DNA of 22,546 bases, from the NCBI GenBank assembly GCA_023424995.1, contig JAFADH010000036.1:1-22546 (forward strand), read 5' to 3'. Of the stretch, positions 7,873-14,876 are shown piece after piece; within the stretch, counting starts at the first letter, position 1; the number at the start of each line of letters is the position of its first letter. The notes beneath the pieces are model-generated. The model saw nothing but the letters and a program-made list of their open reading frames with translations. It was not told the DNA's origin and did not search any database. Source of the DNA: Bacillota bacterium (GTDB lineage: Bacteria; Bacillota; Clostridia; Lachnospirales; Lachnospiraceae). The position numbers and the translations under genes were made by a program.

Positions 7873-8627
7873 TGAGGAAAATAGCGATTTATGGCAAGGG
7901 CGGCATCGGGAAATCCACCACTGTGTCCAACGTATCGGCGGCGATGGCGGCAATGGGGCTGACCATCATGCAGATCGGCTGCGACCCAAAAGCCGACTCC
8001 ACCCGCAACCTGACGGGCGGTAAAAACATCCCCACGGTGCTGGATACCCTGCGGGCAAACGGCGACGCGGAGCTTTCGGACTTGATGGTCAAAAGCAGCA
8101 CAGGCGTACTTTGCGTGGAATCGGGCGGGCCGGTGCCCGGCGTGGGCTGCGCCGGTCGGGGCATCATCACGGCCTTTGAAAAGCTGGAGGAACTGGACGC
8201 TTACGAGGTCTACAAGCCCGATGTCGTTTTGTATGACGTTCTTGGCGATGTGGTCTGCGGAGGCTTTGCCATGCCCATCCGGGGCGGCTACGCCGACGAG
8301 GTATGTATCGTGACCTCCGGGGAAATGATGTCCCTCTACGCCGCCGCCAATATCTCTCACGCCGTCAAGAGCTTCGGTAAACGGGGCTACGCCTCCCTAC
8401 GGGGACTGATACTGAATGCCAAGAATATCGAGGGCGAAAACGTACTGGTGAACAAGGCGGCAGCGGAGATCGAAACGGGCGTCATCTACCGCCTGCCCCG
8501 GCATCCGCTGGTGCAGCAGGCCGAAGCGGAGGGCAAAACCGTGGTGGAGGCGTTTCCGGATTCCGATATGGCGGCGCACTACAGGAGCCTTGCTAAACTG
8601 TTGCTGGAAGGAGGCGAAGCGCCGTGA
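7872..8627 (+). CDS. NifH/BchL-like ATP-dependent iron protein (reductase)
   Basis: The protein has 251 residues and every landmark of nitrogenase iron proteins: the P-loop GKGGIGKSTT at 8-17, GCDPKADST at 36-44, the first cluster cysteine Cys93 in VPGVGCAGRG, the second, Cys129, in YDVLGDVVCGGFAMPIR, and SGEMMSLYAAANI. Two such monomers would hold one [4Fe-4S] cluster between them and pass single electrons to a partner with ATP hydrolysis. Partners should be the two component-1 proteins encoded next. The first start inside the frame with context is the ATG at 7872, overlapping the ATPase stop. It is shorter than typical NifH (about 270-295) and lacks the long C-terminal tail, as in nitrogenase-like enzymes outside nitrogen fixation. 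No other nif gene is seen in the window. Confidence 0.93.
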   Translation: MRKIAIYGKGGIGKSTTVSNVSAAMAAMGLTIMQIGCDPKADSTRNLTGGKNIPTVLDTLRANGDAELSDLMVKSSTGVLCVESGGPVPGVGCAGRGIITAFEKLEELDAYEVYKPDVVLYDVLGDVVCGGFAMPIRGGYADEVCIVTSGEMMSLYAAANISHAVKSFGKRGYASLRGLILNAKNIEGENVLVNKAAAEIETGVIYRLPRHPLVQQAEAEGKTVVEAFPDSDMAAHYRSLAKLLLEGGEAP

Positions 8628-9898
8628 ATGATCTCAAGCATCTTAAGCGGCTGTCTACGGTAAAATCCAAAGCGGGCATCCGGCTGCTTACGCCTGCCGT
8701 GAGTCATTGCAGCCACTGTCCCATGCATGTGGCAGTCGCAATGGCGGGGCAAATGAAGGGACTGTCCTCGCTGCTGATTGGCACGCAGGAATGCTCGATC
8801 TATAGCCCTAAAATGAGCGAAACGCCAAGTGATCTCCACTGGATGTACGTTCTGGACGAGCATGAGGTGGTATTCGGCTGCCGGGACGGCCTGATGGCGG
8901 CGCTTCGGAAAATGGACGCGGCGGGAGCAAAGGCCATTCTCCTGATCGCAACCTGTATACCGGAGCTGATTGGCGAGGACATCGAGGGCATTATCCATGA
9001 GATACAGCCTGAGCTTACGGCCCGCCTGACCTGTGTGCTGATCGGGCATTTCAAATGCATCAGCGCTCCGTCGGGATACTGGAAAACAGCGCTGGCCCTG
9101 GGGCATCTGATGGAACCGATGGAAACAAGCGCGTATACGGTCAATGTGCTGTGCCGCACCGAGGCTGACAGCGCCGCAATGCCGCTTTTACCGTCCCTCC
9201 GGCAAAAGGGATTTCAGCTTCGCTTTGCTTCTATGAATACGCCCCTTGAGGATATTCTGAGTGCAACCGACGCTGCTCTGAATCTTGTTGTTTCTCCCGG
9301 CATGCAGCCGCTGGCGGATATGATGGAACGGAAATTTGGCATACGCCATGTCGGCCTGCATCATTTGTTCGGCGTAGAGGATATCGACAAAGCCTATGGG
9401 GATATTGCCCGAAAGCTGGGCGTTTCCTTTGACGGTGAGTTTGAGGACGACCGAAAAAAGGCTTTGGATTTTGAGCGCAAGGCAATGGAGCGGCTTGGCG
9501 GCCTGCGTTATATCATCTCATATAGCTTTTATTTTCTGCCGATTCCGCTGGCCGTTTACCTTGCCGGATTTGGGATGGAGCCGCTGCTTCTGCATATGGA
9601 AGAATTCTATCCCGAGGACAGGAAGCACGCCAAGGAACTTGTCGCCGCAGGGCATAACCCCCTGATTTGCCATATGACGTTCCGCGACGCGGGAATTCCG
9701 CTTCTGGAAAGCCTGCACCCCGAGCTTTGCTTTGGATATCTGCCGGAGGGAACAAGCAATTTCCCCTGCGTTGCGAACATGAACGACATTTGCAGGCACA
9801 TAGGCTACACCCGCGCCATCGAGCTGTGGCATAAGGTTTTTGAGGTGCTGGACAGCTCGCTCTTTTCTAAAAAAGCGGCTTCGATGGGAGGTATGTAG
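8624..9898 (+). CDS. nitrogenase component-1-like protein, NifD/BchN-type subunit
   Basis: The protein has 424 residues, shorter than NifD (about 480-500) and close to BchN-type subunits. Cluster-type cysteines lie where P-cluster ligands lie in the superfamily: Cys29 and Cys32 in VSHCSHCPMH, Cys57 in GTQECSIY, and Cys111 in ATCIPELIGED. The segment that carries the FeMo-cofactor cysteine in NifD reads NLVVSPGM here (Ser224 region) and has no cysteine, so a FeMo-type cofactor is not expected. The GTG start overlaps the nifH-like stop (GTGA), with GGAAGGAGG upstream, so expression is coupled. Together with the next subunit it should form the catalytic component. The substrate is unknown; the operon suggests something linked to imported iron chelate or tetrapyrrole. 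Confidence 0.88.
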   Translation: MNDLKHLKRLSTVKSKAGIRLLTPAVSHCSHCPMHVAVAMAGQMKGLSSLLIGTQECSIYSPKMSETPSDLHWMYVLDEHEVVFGCRDGLMAALRKMDAAGAKAILLIATCIPELIGEDIEGIIHEIQPELTARLTCVLIGHFKCISAPSGYWKTALALGHLMEPMETSAYTVNVLCRTEADSAAMPLLPSLRQKGFQLRFASMNTPLEDILSATDAALNLVVSPGMQPLADMMERKFGIRHVGLHHLFGVEDIDKAYGDIARKLGVSFDGEFEDDRKKALDFERKAMERLGGLRYIISYSFYFLPIPLAVYLAGFGMEPLLLHMEEFYPEDRKHAKELVAAGHNPLICHMTFRDAGIPLLESLHPELCFGYLPEGTSNFPCVANMNDICRHIGYTRAIELWHKVFEVLDSSLFSKKAASMGGM

Positions 9899-9900
9899 CG

Positions 9901-11139
9901 ATGGGTTTATATCAATTCAAGCCACCGCCCTCGGGGCGGATGGGCATTCTCTGGACGCTGGCCTCCATTCGTGACGCCGCGCTGGTGGAGTTCGGTTGCA
10001 TGGGCCATATGGTCTATGTTCCGGGGCAGTTGTTTCAATCCGGGCTTCATAAAACATCCCGGATGTACTCCACCCATATAGACGAAACGGATATTGCTAT
10101 GGGAGGCACGCAGCGGATCGGGGCAAGCGTGGCCGATATCACCCGGCATGACCGCCCCAAGGTTGTTTTTCTGCTGCCGTCCGCCATCCCCGAGGTGATC
10201 GGCACAGACCTTTGCGCCGAAGCCGAGTCCCTGCATCAGGAATATCCTGATATACGTTTTTTGACTTTTGGTGCGGGAGGCTTTAGCGCAAGCCAGCATC
10301 AGGGCGTCCGCGAAGCGCTTTTGCAGCTTGTAAAGGCGCTGCCGACAGACGCGAAAAAAACGCAGACGCCCACCTTCAACATCATCGGCTCCTGCGCCGA
10401 CCTGTACGGTTTTCAGGCGGATGCCATCGAGGTTCTTCGTATCATGGAGGGTGCTTTTGATATGAAGCCCCTGTGCGTGCTGACCTCGGGCACTTCCATT
10501 GCTGACATTGAGAACATGGGCGGCGCGCATATCAATCTGGTGATCCGGCGTGAGGGTGAACCAGCCGCCAAGCACTTGGAAAAACGGTTCGGGATGCCTT
10601 ATGTGTCCGGTCGGCCCTACGGCATCGCCGGGACTGACCGTTGGATTGAGGACGTGGCACAAATGCTGGGCGTATTGCCGAACCGGGATTTTGTGGACAG
10701 CGAATCTAAGGAAACACAGAACATCCTGTCATCTACCCGGCAAATGCTTCAATATTGGGGCCGGGAAAATCCCGACAATATGGCTCTTTCCATCGGTGCC
10801 CACGCCGATGTGGTTCGGGGCATCCTTGCGTTTGGCTGTAATGAACTTTCGTTGCCAAAAGGCACTTGCTGGTGTGACAGCCCCGATATGCACAGCGAAG
10901 AAATTCCCTATTTTGCCGAGGAACAGTGGATGCAGGCCATACAGGAACGGCAAAACGGACTGTTGATGGCAAGCGGCGCGGCACTTGCCTGGGCGGGCCG
11001 GGATGAAACGCTCCAAATCTCCAATCCCACCACCGGCTGGCATGGAAATCCCTACAGGCCCGGCTTTATGGGCTTTCGAGGCGCTTTGAACCTGATGGAT
11101 TTGTGGTGCAACGCGCTTCTAAAGCGCGATAAGAATTAG
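9901..11139 (+). CDS. nitrogenase component-1-like protein, NifK/BchB-type subunit
   Basis: The protein has 412 residues and the component-1 fold pattern, with SAIPEVIGTDL matching the conserved E(L/V)IG loop and NLVIRREGEPAAKHLEKRFGM matching the central segment. Of the three superfamily cluster positions only one cysteine remains, Cys33 in VEFGCMGHMV. The first position lacks Cys (SGRMGILW), and the third is Ala95 (SAIPE, against TCIPE in the partner). With three cysteines from the partner this gives a 3+1 set, as in dark protochlorophyllide reductase, where the odd ligand is an Asp. The gene starts two bases after the partner's stop, with GGGAGGT upstream. The C-terminal half contains CWCDSPDMHSEEIPYF, a Cys- and His-bearing stretch of unknown role. 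Confidence 0.87.
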   Translation: MGLYQFKPPPSGRMGILWTLASIRDAALVEFGCMGHMVYVPGQLFQSGLHKTSRMYSTHIDETDIAMGGTQRIGASVADITRHDRPKVVFLLPSAIPEVIGTDLCAEAESLHQEYPDIRFLTFGAGGFSASQHQGVREALLQLVKALPTDAKKTQTPTFNIIGSCADLYGFQADAIEVLRIMEGAFDMKPLCVLTSGTSIADIENMGGAHINLVIRREGEPAAKHLEKRFGMPYVSGRPYGIAGTDRWIEDVAQMLGVLPNRDFVDSESKETQNILSSTRQMLQYWGRENPDNMALSIGAHADVVRGILAFGCNELSLPKGTCWCDSPDMHSEEIPYFAEEQWMQAIQERQNGLLMASGAALAWAGRDETLQISNPTTGWHGNPYRPGFMGFRGALNLMDLWCNALLKRDKN

Positions 11140-11184
11140 CTTCTTTACCGACTGTTGAAAACATGATAAAGGAGGAACGGCAGA

Positions 11185-11610
11185 ATGAAAACCCTTACTC
11201 CATCACAGGCTCATTATATCAAAACCGTATTTGAACTTTCCTCCGCAAGCTGCGACGGCAGCGTGCGCGTGGTGGATATAGCGGAGAAATTGGGCGTATC
11301 CAAGGCCAGCGCCAGCCTTGCCATGAGCAAGTTGGAAAAGGAAGGGCTGGTACACAAGGATGAGCGGCGGCAGGTCTGTCTCACTCTGGCGGGCGAGCGG
11401 CTTGTCGTCCGGATGCTCGACAAATGTACGATCATTCAGGATTTTCTGACGGAAGTCCTTACGATGGATAAAGAAATCGCTGCTGCGGATGCCTGCGCGA
11501 TGGAGCATGTGGTCAGCATAGACACGCTTTGTGCGTTATGCCGATACAGCAACCGGACAAGCGCAAGACGACAATGCGAAGAGAATTGTTGTGTACATCC
11601 AGAAGCCTGA
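11185..11610 (+). CDS. DtxR/IdeR-type metal-dependent transcriptional regulator
   Basis: The protein has 141 residues: a winged helix-turn-helix (VRVVDIAEKLGVSKASASLAMSKLEKEGLV), then the dimerisation and metal-binding helices. Aligning by eye with DtxR puts His10 where DtxR has the ligand Met10, and Cys104, Glu107, His108 (ACAMEH) where DtxR has Cys102, Glu105, His106. Cys at this position favours iron over the Glu of manganese-sensing MntR. There is no SH3-like third domain. The last 26 residues are cysteine-rich (Cys116, 119, 131, 135, 136), unusual for the family. AAAGGAGG lies nine bases before the ATG. It follows the nifK-like gene by 45 bases with no terminator, so it is probably the last gene of the operon and may repress it through the dyads at 1031 and 2032. 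Confidence 0.88.
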   Translation: MKTLTPSQAHYIKTVFELSSASCDGSVRVVDIAEKLGVSKASASLAMSKLEKEGLVHKDERRQVCLTLAGERLVVRMLDKCTIIQDFLTEVLTMDKEIAAADACAMEHVVSIDTLCALCRYSNRTSARRQCEENCCVHPEA

Positions 11611-11781
11611 CTTCCAAAGAACCGGCCTATTTCCGGGGCTTCAGCAGGTGTCTGGTTCGAGAGTTTGAGATGAATAATCGGCTCGTCGTTGCACCAGTCC
11701 ATCAGGACGCACCGATGCCATGCGATTGGTAATGACAGGCACCATTAAGCGCTTGCATGGTAAGGGTTACCGATATAGGGG
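11611..11781. other. intergenic stretch without a recognised gene
   Basis: I see no complete gene here. Minus-strand reading from about 11702 gives a protein-like stretch (EPIIHLKLSNQTPAEAPEIG) that runs on antisense into the DtxR gene. It has no family I recognise and may be chance or a relic. The stretch marks the change from the GC-rich operon to the mosaic, more AT-rich half of the window. Confidence 0.3.
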
Positions 11782-11810
11782 AAAAACCATTGTTCACCGG
11801 ACGGTTTTTT
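11782..11810 (+). terminator. candidate terminator downstream of the operon
   Basis: AAAAACC (11782-11788) pairs with GGTTTTT after a 14-base loop and ends in six T residues. The stem is short and AT-rich, so strength is uncertain. It would close the transcript that ends with the DtxR-type gene. Confidence 0.45.
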
Positions 11811-11835
11811 ATGTAGTTGTTCTACTGAGGGGTAG

Positions 11836-11870
11836 GCGGCCACTGCTTTAGAGTGTGGCCGCTTATCCTT
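11836..11870 (+). terminator. second hairpin terminator candidate
   Basis: GCGGCCAC (11836-11843) pairs perfectly with GTGGCCGC (11855-11862) around an 11-base loop, followed by the T-rich stretch TTATCCTTTCT. It lies just upstream of the sigma-factor relic and may belong to the same relic element. Confidence 0.5.
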
Positions 11871-11999
11871 TCTATTTACAAAAAACTGAAAATTTGTTTT
11901 CGATATCTTTCCGATTTTGAGATGCTGATGCTATTTATATAGGCAAAGGAGATATGGTTGAGAAAATAAAGACTCTTCACAGAGGCGGGAGGTGACGAT

Positions 12000-12320
12000 A
12001 TGCGGTCTCCCAAATCCAGAGAACAGGAACTGTGCGAGATGTTTGACAGCTTTAGCCGCAGGACGATTTCCAATCTGGGTAAATATGCGCGCAGAAAGCA
12101 TTTTGCATATATCAACCGTTTTCCCGCCTCTGACCCTCAGATTCTCAATGAAATGGAAAGCAGCACAGATACATATCCGTCAAACAGCCATGTCGTTTTT
12201 GCGGACGAGCTGTATTACGAGATAAACCATGAGTTTTTATATGAAGCATTCAACGCCATGCCGATTAAAGAGAGAAAGGTGCTGATTCTTGATTACTGGC
12301 CTCATCAAGCGGGTGGATGA
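12000..12320 (+). pseudogene. truncated sigma-70-like gene of the integrative-element type
   Basis: The frame gives 106 residues with an intact start: GGGAGGTGA at 11987-11995, then ATG. The pattern resembles the small sigma-70-like proteins of Tn916- and Tn1549-type elements: a basic helical N-terminus with FDSFSRRTISNLGKYARRKHF, and later DELYYEINHEFLYEAFNAMPIKERKVLILDYW. In those proteins a DNA-binding helix-turn-helix follows the DYW-like segment. Here the frame ends about seven codons later, so region 4 is lost and the protein should be inactive. A 13-codon frame with AAAGGAG before it (ATG at 11954, TGA at 11993-11995) lies directly upstream and may be a leader peptide. Family assignment is from memory of conserved segments. 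Confidence 0.55.
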
Positions 12321-12657
12321 GGACCTCAAGCTCGAGATTCAGGAAGGCTATATCCAAGTCATACGAAATTGGCGGGAGCTCATATAGCTGTGGTTTTTTA
12401 GGTGTGTTGACTTCTGTGCGTGTCAGAGGTGTAATGTCGACGCTGCAGCAGTTTTCAAAGCGTACAATATCAGGATCGTCGAGGGAAAATGTATCTTCTA
12501 GGACTGGGGCTGTGGGGGCGCGTCACATCCGTTTTTTGATATATCCAATTTATTGGATTCGATCAGGAGGAAACTTCCGACCGATGTGCCTGCCAAAGAA
12601 ATGATCGTTGACGTATACCTTCGGGAATGGTCAGAATACATAATGAGAAGTAGTTAA
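12301..12657 (+). pseudogene. unrecognised degenerate reading frame with two amber stops
   Basis: One frame reads protein-like for 118 codons, interrupted by TAG at 12385-12387 and TAG at 12499-12501 and ending with TAA at 12655-12657. The pieces read LIKRVDEDLKLEIQEGYIQV, then a cysteine-rich middle (VDFCACQRCNVDAAAVFKAY and WGCGGASHP), then DISNLLDSIRRKLPTD and a helical end (EMIVDVYLREWSEYIMRSS). No start codon fits the first piece, which joins the sigma relic out of frame. I do not recognise the family. Consistent codon-like composition across both stops suggests a decayed gene, possibly two fused remnants. Confidence 0.4.
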
Positions 12658-12700
12658 GCTCCAATTTATTGTTCAGATTTTGGGAAGACCCTCCCAGCTC

Positions 12701-12730
12701 GGAAAATCTTTTTTCCACTATTACGTCACA
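12701..12730 (+). repeat. intergenic repeat module, copy A
   Basis: This is the first of four copies of CTTTTTT(N)CACTATTAC preceded by an A run. Here GGAAAA and TTTTCC can form a small hairpin. A strong terminator follows within four bases, as in the other copies. Confidence 0.65.
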
Positions 12731-12733
12731 ACG

Positions 12734-12778
12734 AACCCTGCCGTAAAAGCTGATATTGCTTTTGCGGTAAGGGTTTTT
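12734..12778 (+). terminator. intrinsic terminator in repeat module A
   Basis: A 17-base 5' arm (12734-12750) pairs with the sequence from 12758, with a seven-base loop and a short internal mismatch, and a T5 tail follows. It separates the relic region from the MerR/phosphotransferase relic. Confidence 0.8.
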
Positions 12779-12822
12779 GTTATTATGATATTTATAAAAT
12801 TTATTTTTTTCCATTTTACCAC

Positions 12823-12853
12823 TTGACGCTACCATCGTGTCGTCCTTTATAAT
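12823..12853 (+). promoter_or_regulatory. MerR-type promoter with 19-bp spacer
   Basis: TTGACG (12823-12828) and TATAAT (12848-12853) are 19 bases apart, the long spacing typical of promoters twisted open by MerR-family activators. A GACG-N12-CGTC dyad (12825-12844) lies in the spacer, as expected for an operator. The gene that follows begins with a MerR DNA-binding domain, which fits autoregulation, although that gene is broken. Confidence 0.6.
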
Positions 12854-12885
12854 AAATGTAAGCAGAGGGAAGGAGGTCGGTAAGC

Positions 12886-12993
12886 ATAAAGCTGCAGACA
12901 ATAAGTCAGGTATCGAAGAACTATGGGGTTTCTGTGAGAATGTTGCGTTATTACGAGGAGGGATCGGTACAAGAAACGGGGAGCTTATTCTGA
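12886..12993 (+). pseudogene. MerR-family N-terminal fragment with ATA in start position
   Basis: Thirty-five codons encode a MerR helix-turn-helix: IKLQTISQVSKNYGVSVRML followed by RYYEE. AAGGAGG at 12870-12876 has ideal spacing to the codon at 12886, which reads ATA and not ATG, suggesting loss of the start by a point change. After RYYEEG the family sequence ends abruptly and the frame stops at 12991. The rest (wing, coiled coil, sensor domain) is missing and phosphotransferase sequence follows in another frame, so a deletion probably fused two genes. The protein cannot be functional as read. Confidence 0.7.
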
Positions 12994-13602
12994 AAGGGAT
13001 ATCATCGGATACTCAAGAGAAGATAATCATTGGGAATACTAAGGCGCATGAATATCTTGGTAACCAAAAAGGACTGGCACCTAAGCTTATTTATTTATCC
13101 GATGGCAATGCATACTTGAAAGAAGAACAATATTATTTCTATTTGATGGAATTTGTGTCAGGAAGGCAATTAGAAGAAACTATAGAAGATGAGTTTCTTT
13201 TAGGACAGGCAGCGGCAAAATTACATCAATTGACTGATTTTAATAATCTTTGTTCATTTAATAGTGAGCAGCAAAAAAAGATATTTCATGATTGGTTTTC
13301 AGAACGTAGCTTTAAAACAGAGTATGATGCAATTTTAGATAGTTTACCCAATTTTAATGATTATGAGCACTGCTGACATTGGTCCCCATAATGCCCGATT
13401 GAATACAGAAGGAGAGGTTATATTTATTGATTTGGATGATAAATGTATTACGAAAGATGAAATCGATATGATATGGAACGGAGCCATATATATGCATATA
13501 GCGTATATGCAATGCTATGGATCGGATGCAGTAGATACATTGTGGAAAATTTTAAAGTTTGGTATAGCGCAAAAAGAACAGATGTATGAGATGTGCAGGT
13601 AA
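12990..13602 (+). pseudogene. APH-fold phosphotransferase, 5'-truncated and frameshifted
   Basis: The region up to 13374 reads as the N-lobe of an aminoglycoside-phosphotransferase-like protein: a beta-rich start (EKIIIGNTKAHEYLG), the hinge YYFYLMEFVSGRQLEE, then the helix AAAKLHQLTDF. Near 13350-13375 the frame breaks; the catalytic loop continues in another frame as TADIGPHNARLN, followed by the metal-binding IFIDLDD and a C-terminal helical end at 13602. The first His/Gly of the usual HGD motif is lost at the break. The front end is fused to a MerR fragment with no start of its own. A sequencing error could explain the frameshift but not the fusion. Confidence 0.7.
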
Positions 13603-13767
13603 TCCTGTCAGAGAATGGAATAGTATGATAACTATAACTTAGGATGGCAAAGTCGCTGGTTGTGGTACAATTCCAATGATAAAAGCAATTATGCCGCATT
13701 GAAATGTACGAAAATATTTAAGAGACAATTGATGATAAAATTAAACCAACAGTCAGGTGGGGTAGTA

Positions 13768-14757
13768 ATGGACAAAATAACGGAACAAATTTTACAAAGG
13801 CGTATGCATGGGCTGTATCTGTCGCGGAAGTGCGATGATATTACACGGCTTTCCCGTGAACTTCTCGGATTGCATTGCTGGTTTCACCGCAATGTCGCTT
13901 TTTCAGCATTGATTCGCGGCGCAAATATAATAGGCTGGAAAACCACACTTACCAAAACATGGCTCTATCGCGGCACTTTGCATGGTGTGGCTTTTGACGA
14001 CTTGCCATTGCTGCTTGCTCTCCACGCTGATGGATGGCGTTGGGGAGAGCATTATAAAGAAATAGCCGACCAAGTAGTAAGTCTGATGGAGGACGGTGTA
14101 TATTCCCGCGCTGAAATGCGCCGTATATTCGCGTATGATTATGATCGGCAAACGATTGACACGGTATTGTCACCGTGGGGAGGTATTTTCTGTGAATTGG
14201 CACGACTTGGTAAAGTCGCCTTCCGCGATATGACAAGCCGTGACTTTGACTTGATAAGTGCTGAGCCGACTCAAACATCTAATGAGGTGTTACCGGAACT
14301 GTTCCGAAAATTTCTTACGGCTTATGGCCCTGCGACGCTTGCGGACGCGGCGTGGTTTTTCGGATTGTTGAAAGAACGAAAAAAAGAACTGTCTGCGTTG
14401 AATTTGGACGAGTATTCGCGATTTGAATATAACGGGAACGTCTATTATTATATTGAAGATAACACTACTGGGATGAGTGATATTCCCGAATTGACGTTGT
14501 TATCAGGCTTCGACCCGCTTATCGTGTCATACACGGAACGAAGCGCGGTTCTACCGCCGGAATATAAAAACGCAGTCATAATGAAATCAGGCATATGCCT
14601 TCCGACCATCGCCGTAAACGGGCAAGTGGCGGGACTTTGGAATATAAAGAAAGGCGAGCCGAATTTGGAATTCTTCACTGTACAGCCAAAACGGATAAAA
14701 GATACTGCATCTGATTTGGTTGACAATATTCGGTGGCAAACTGCGGGGATAATATAA
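13768..14757 (+). CDS. AlkZ/YcaQ-like winged-helix DNA-binding protein (HTH_42 family)
   Basis: The protein has 329 residues and the pattern of the AlkZ/YcaQ DNA-glycosylase family: an N-terminal helix (MDKITEQILQRRMHGL), WLYRGTLHGVAFDDL, a tandem winged-helix core, LLSGFDPLIVSYTERSAVL, and the C-terminal AVNGQVAGLWNIKKG. Characterised members flip and excise alkylated or crosslinked bases using a Gln-x-Gln or Gln-x-Asp motif near residues 37-39. Here that place reads LLGLHCWFH, so His36 and Trp38 replace both residues and ordinary catalysis is doubtful. AGGTGGGG lies just before the ATG at 13768; the frame is open further upstream to 13660 but without a ribosome site. It may be a divergent glycosylase, or a relative that binds DNA without cutting. 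Confidence 0.8.
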   Translation: MDKITEQILQRRMHGLYLSRKCDDITRLSRELLGLHCWFHRNVAFSALIRGANIIGWKTTLTKTWLYRGTLHGVAFDDLPLLLALHADGWRWGEHYKEIADQVVSLMEDGVYSRAEMRRIFAYDYDRQTIDTVLSPWGGIFCELARLGKVAFRDMTSRDFDLISAEPTQTSNEVLPELFRKFLTAYGPATLADAAWFFGLLKERKKELSALNLDEYSRFEYNGNVYYYIEDNTTGMSDIPELTLLSGFDPLIVSYTERSAVLPPEYKNAVIMKSGICLPTIAVNGQVAGLWNIKKGEPNLEFFTVQPKRIKDTASDLVDNIRWQTAGII

Positions 14758-14876
14758 CAAAAAACATCCGATTCGTCTGAATCTATGTTAAAAGTGATAT
14801 TATTATATAAGATTTGGATACAACAACACACGGAGGATGACTATTTTTAGCTCTCCGTAATGATTGGAGGTACTGT

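Noticed and set aside
7815..8360. Minus-strand open frame of 181 codons over the nifH-like gene
   Set aside because: It is a complement shadow of a strongly conserved gene, with no family pattern.
7872..11139. Classical nitrogen-fixing nitrogenase
   Set aside because: Subunits are too short, the cofactor cysteine is absent, the K-like subunit lacks two of three P-cluster cysteines, and no nifB/E/N genes are present.
11655..11680. tRNA T-loop-like GGTTCGAG
   Set aside because: Flanking bases cannot form the T stem and no acceptor or anticodon arms can be built.
12301..12657. TAG codons read as pyrrolysine or another recoded residue
   Set aside because: Both stops are TAG, but no start codon fits, no family is recognised, the segment abuts a truncated gene, and no pyl genes are visible. 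Decay is simpler.
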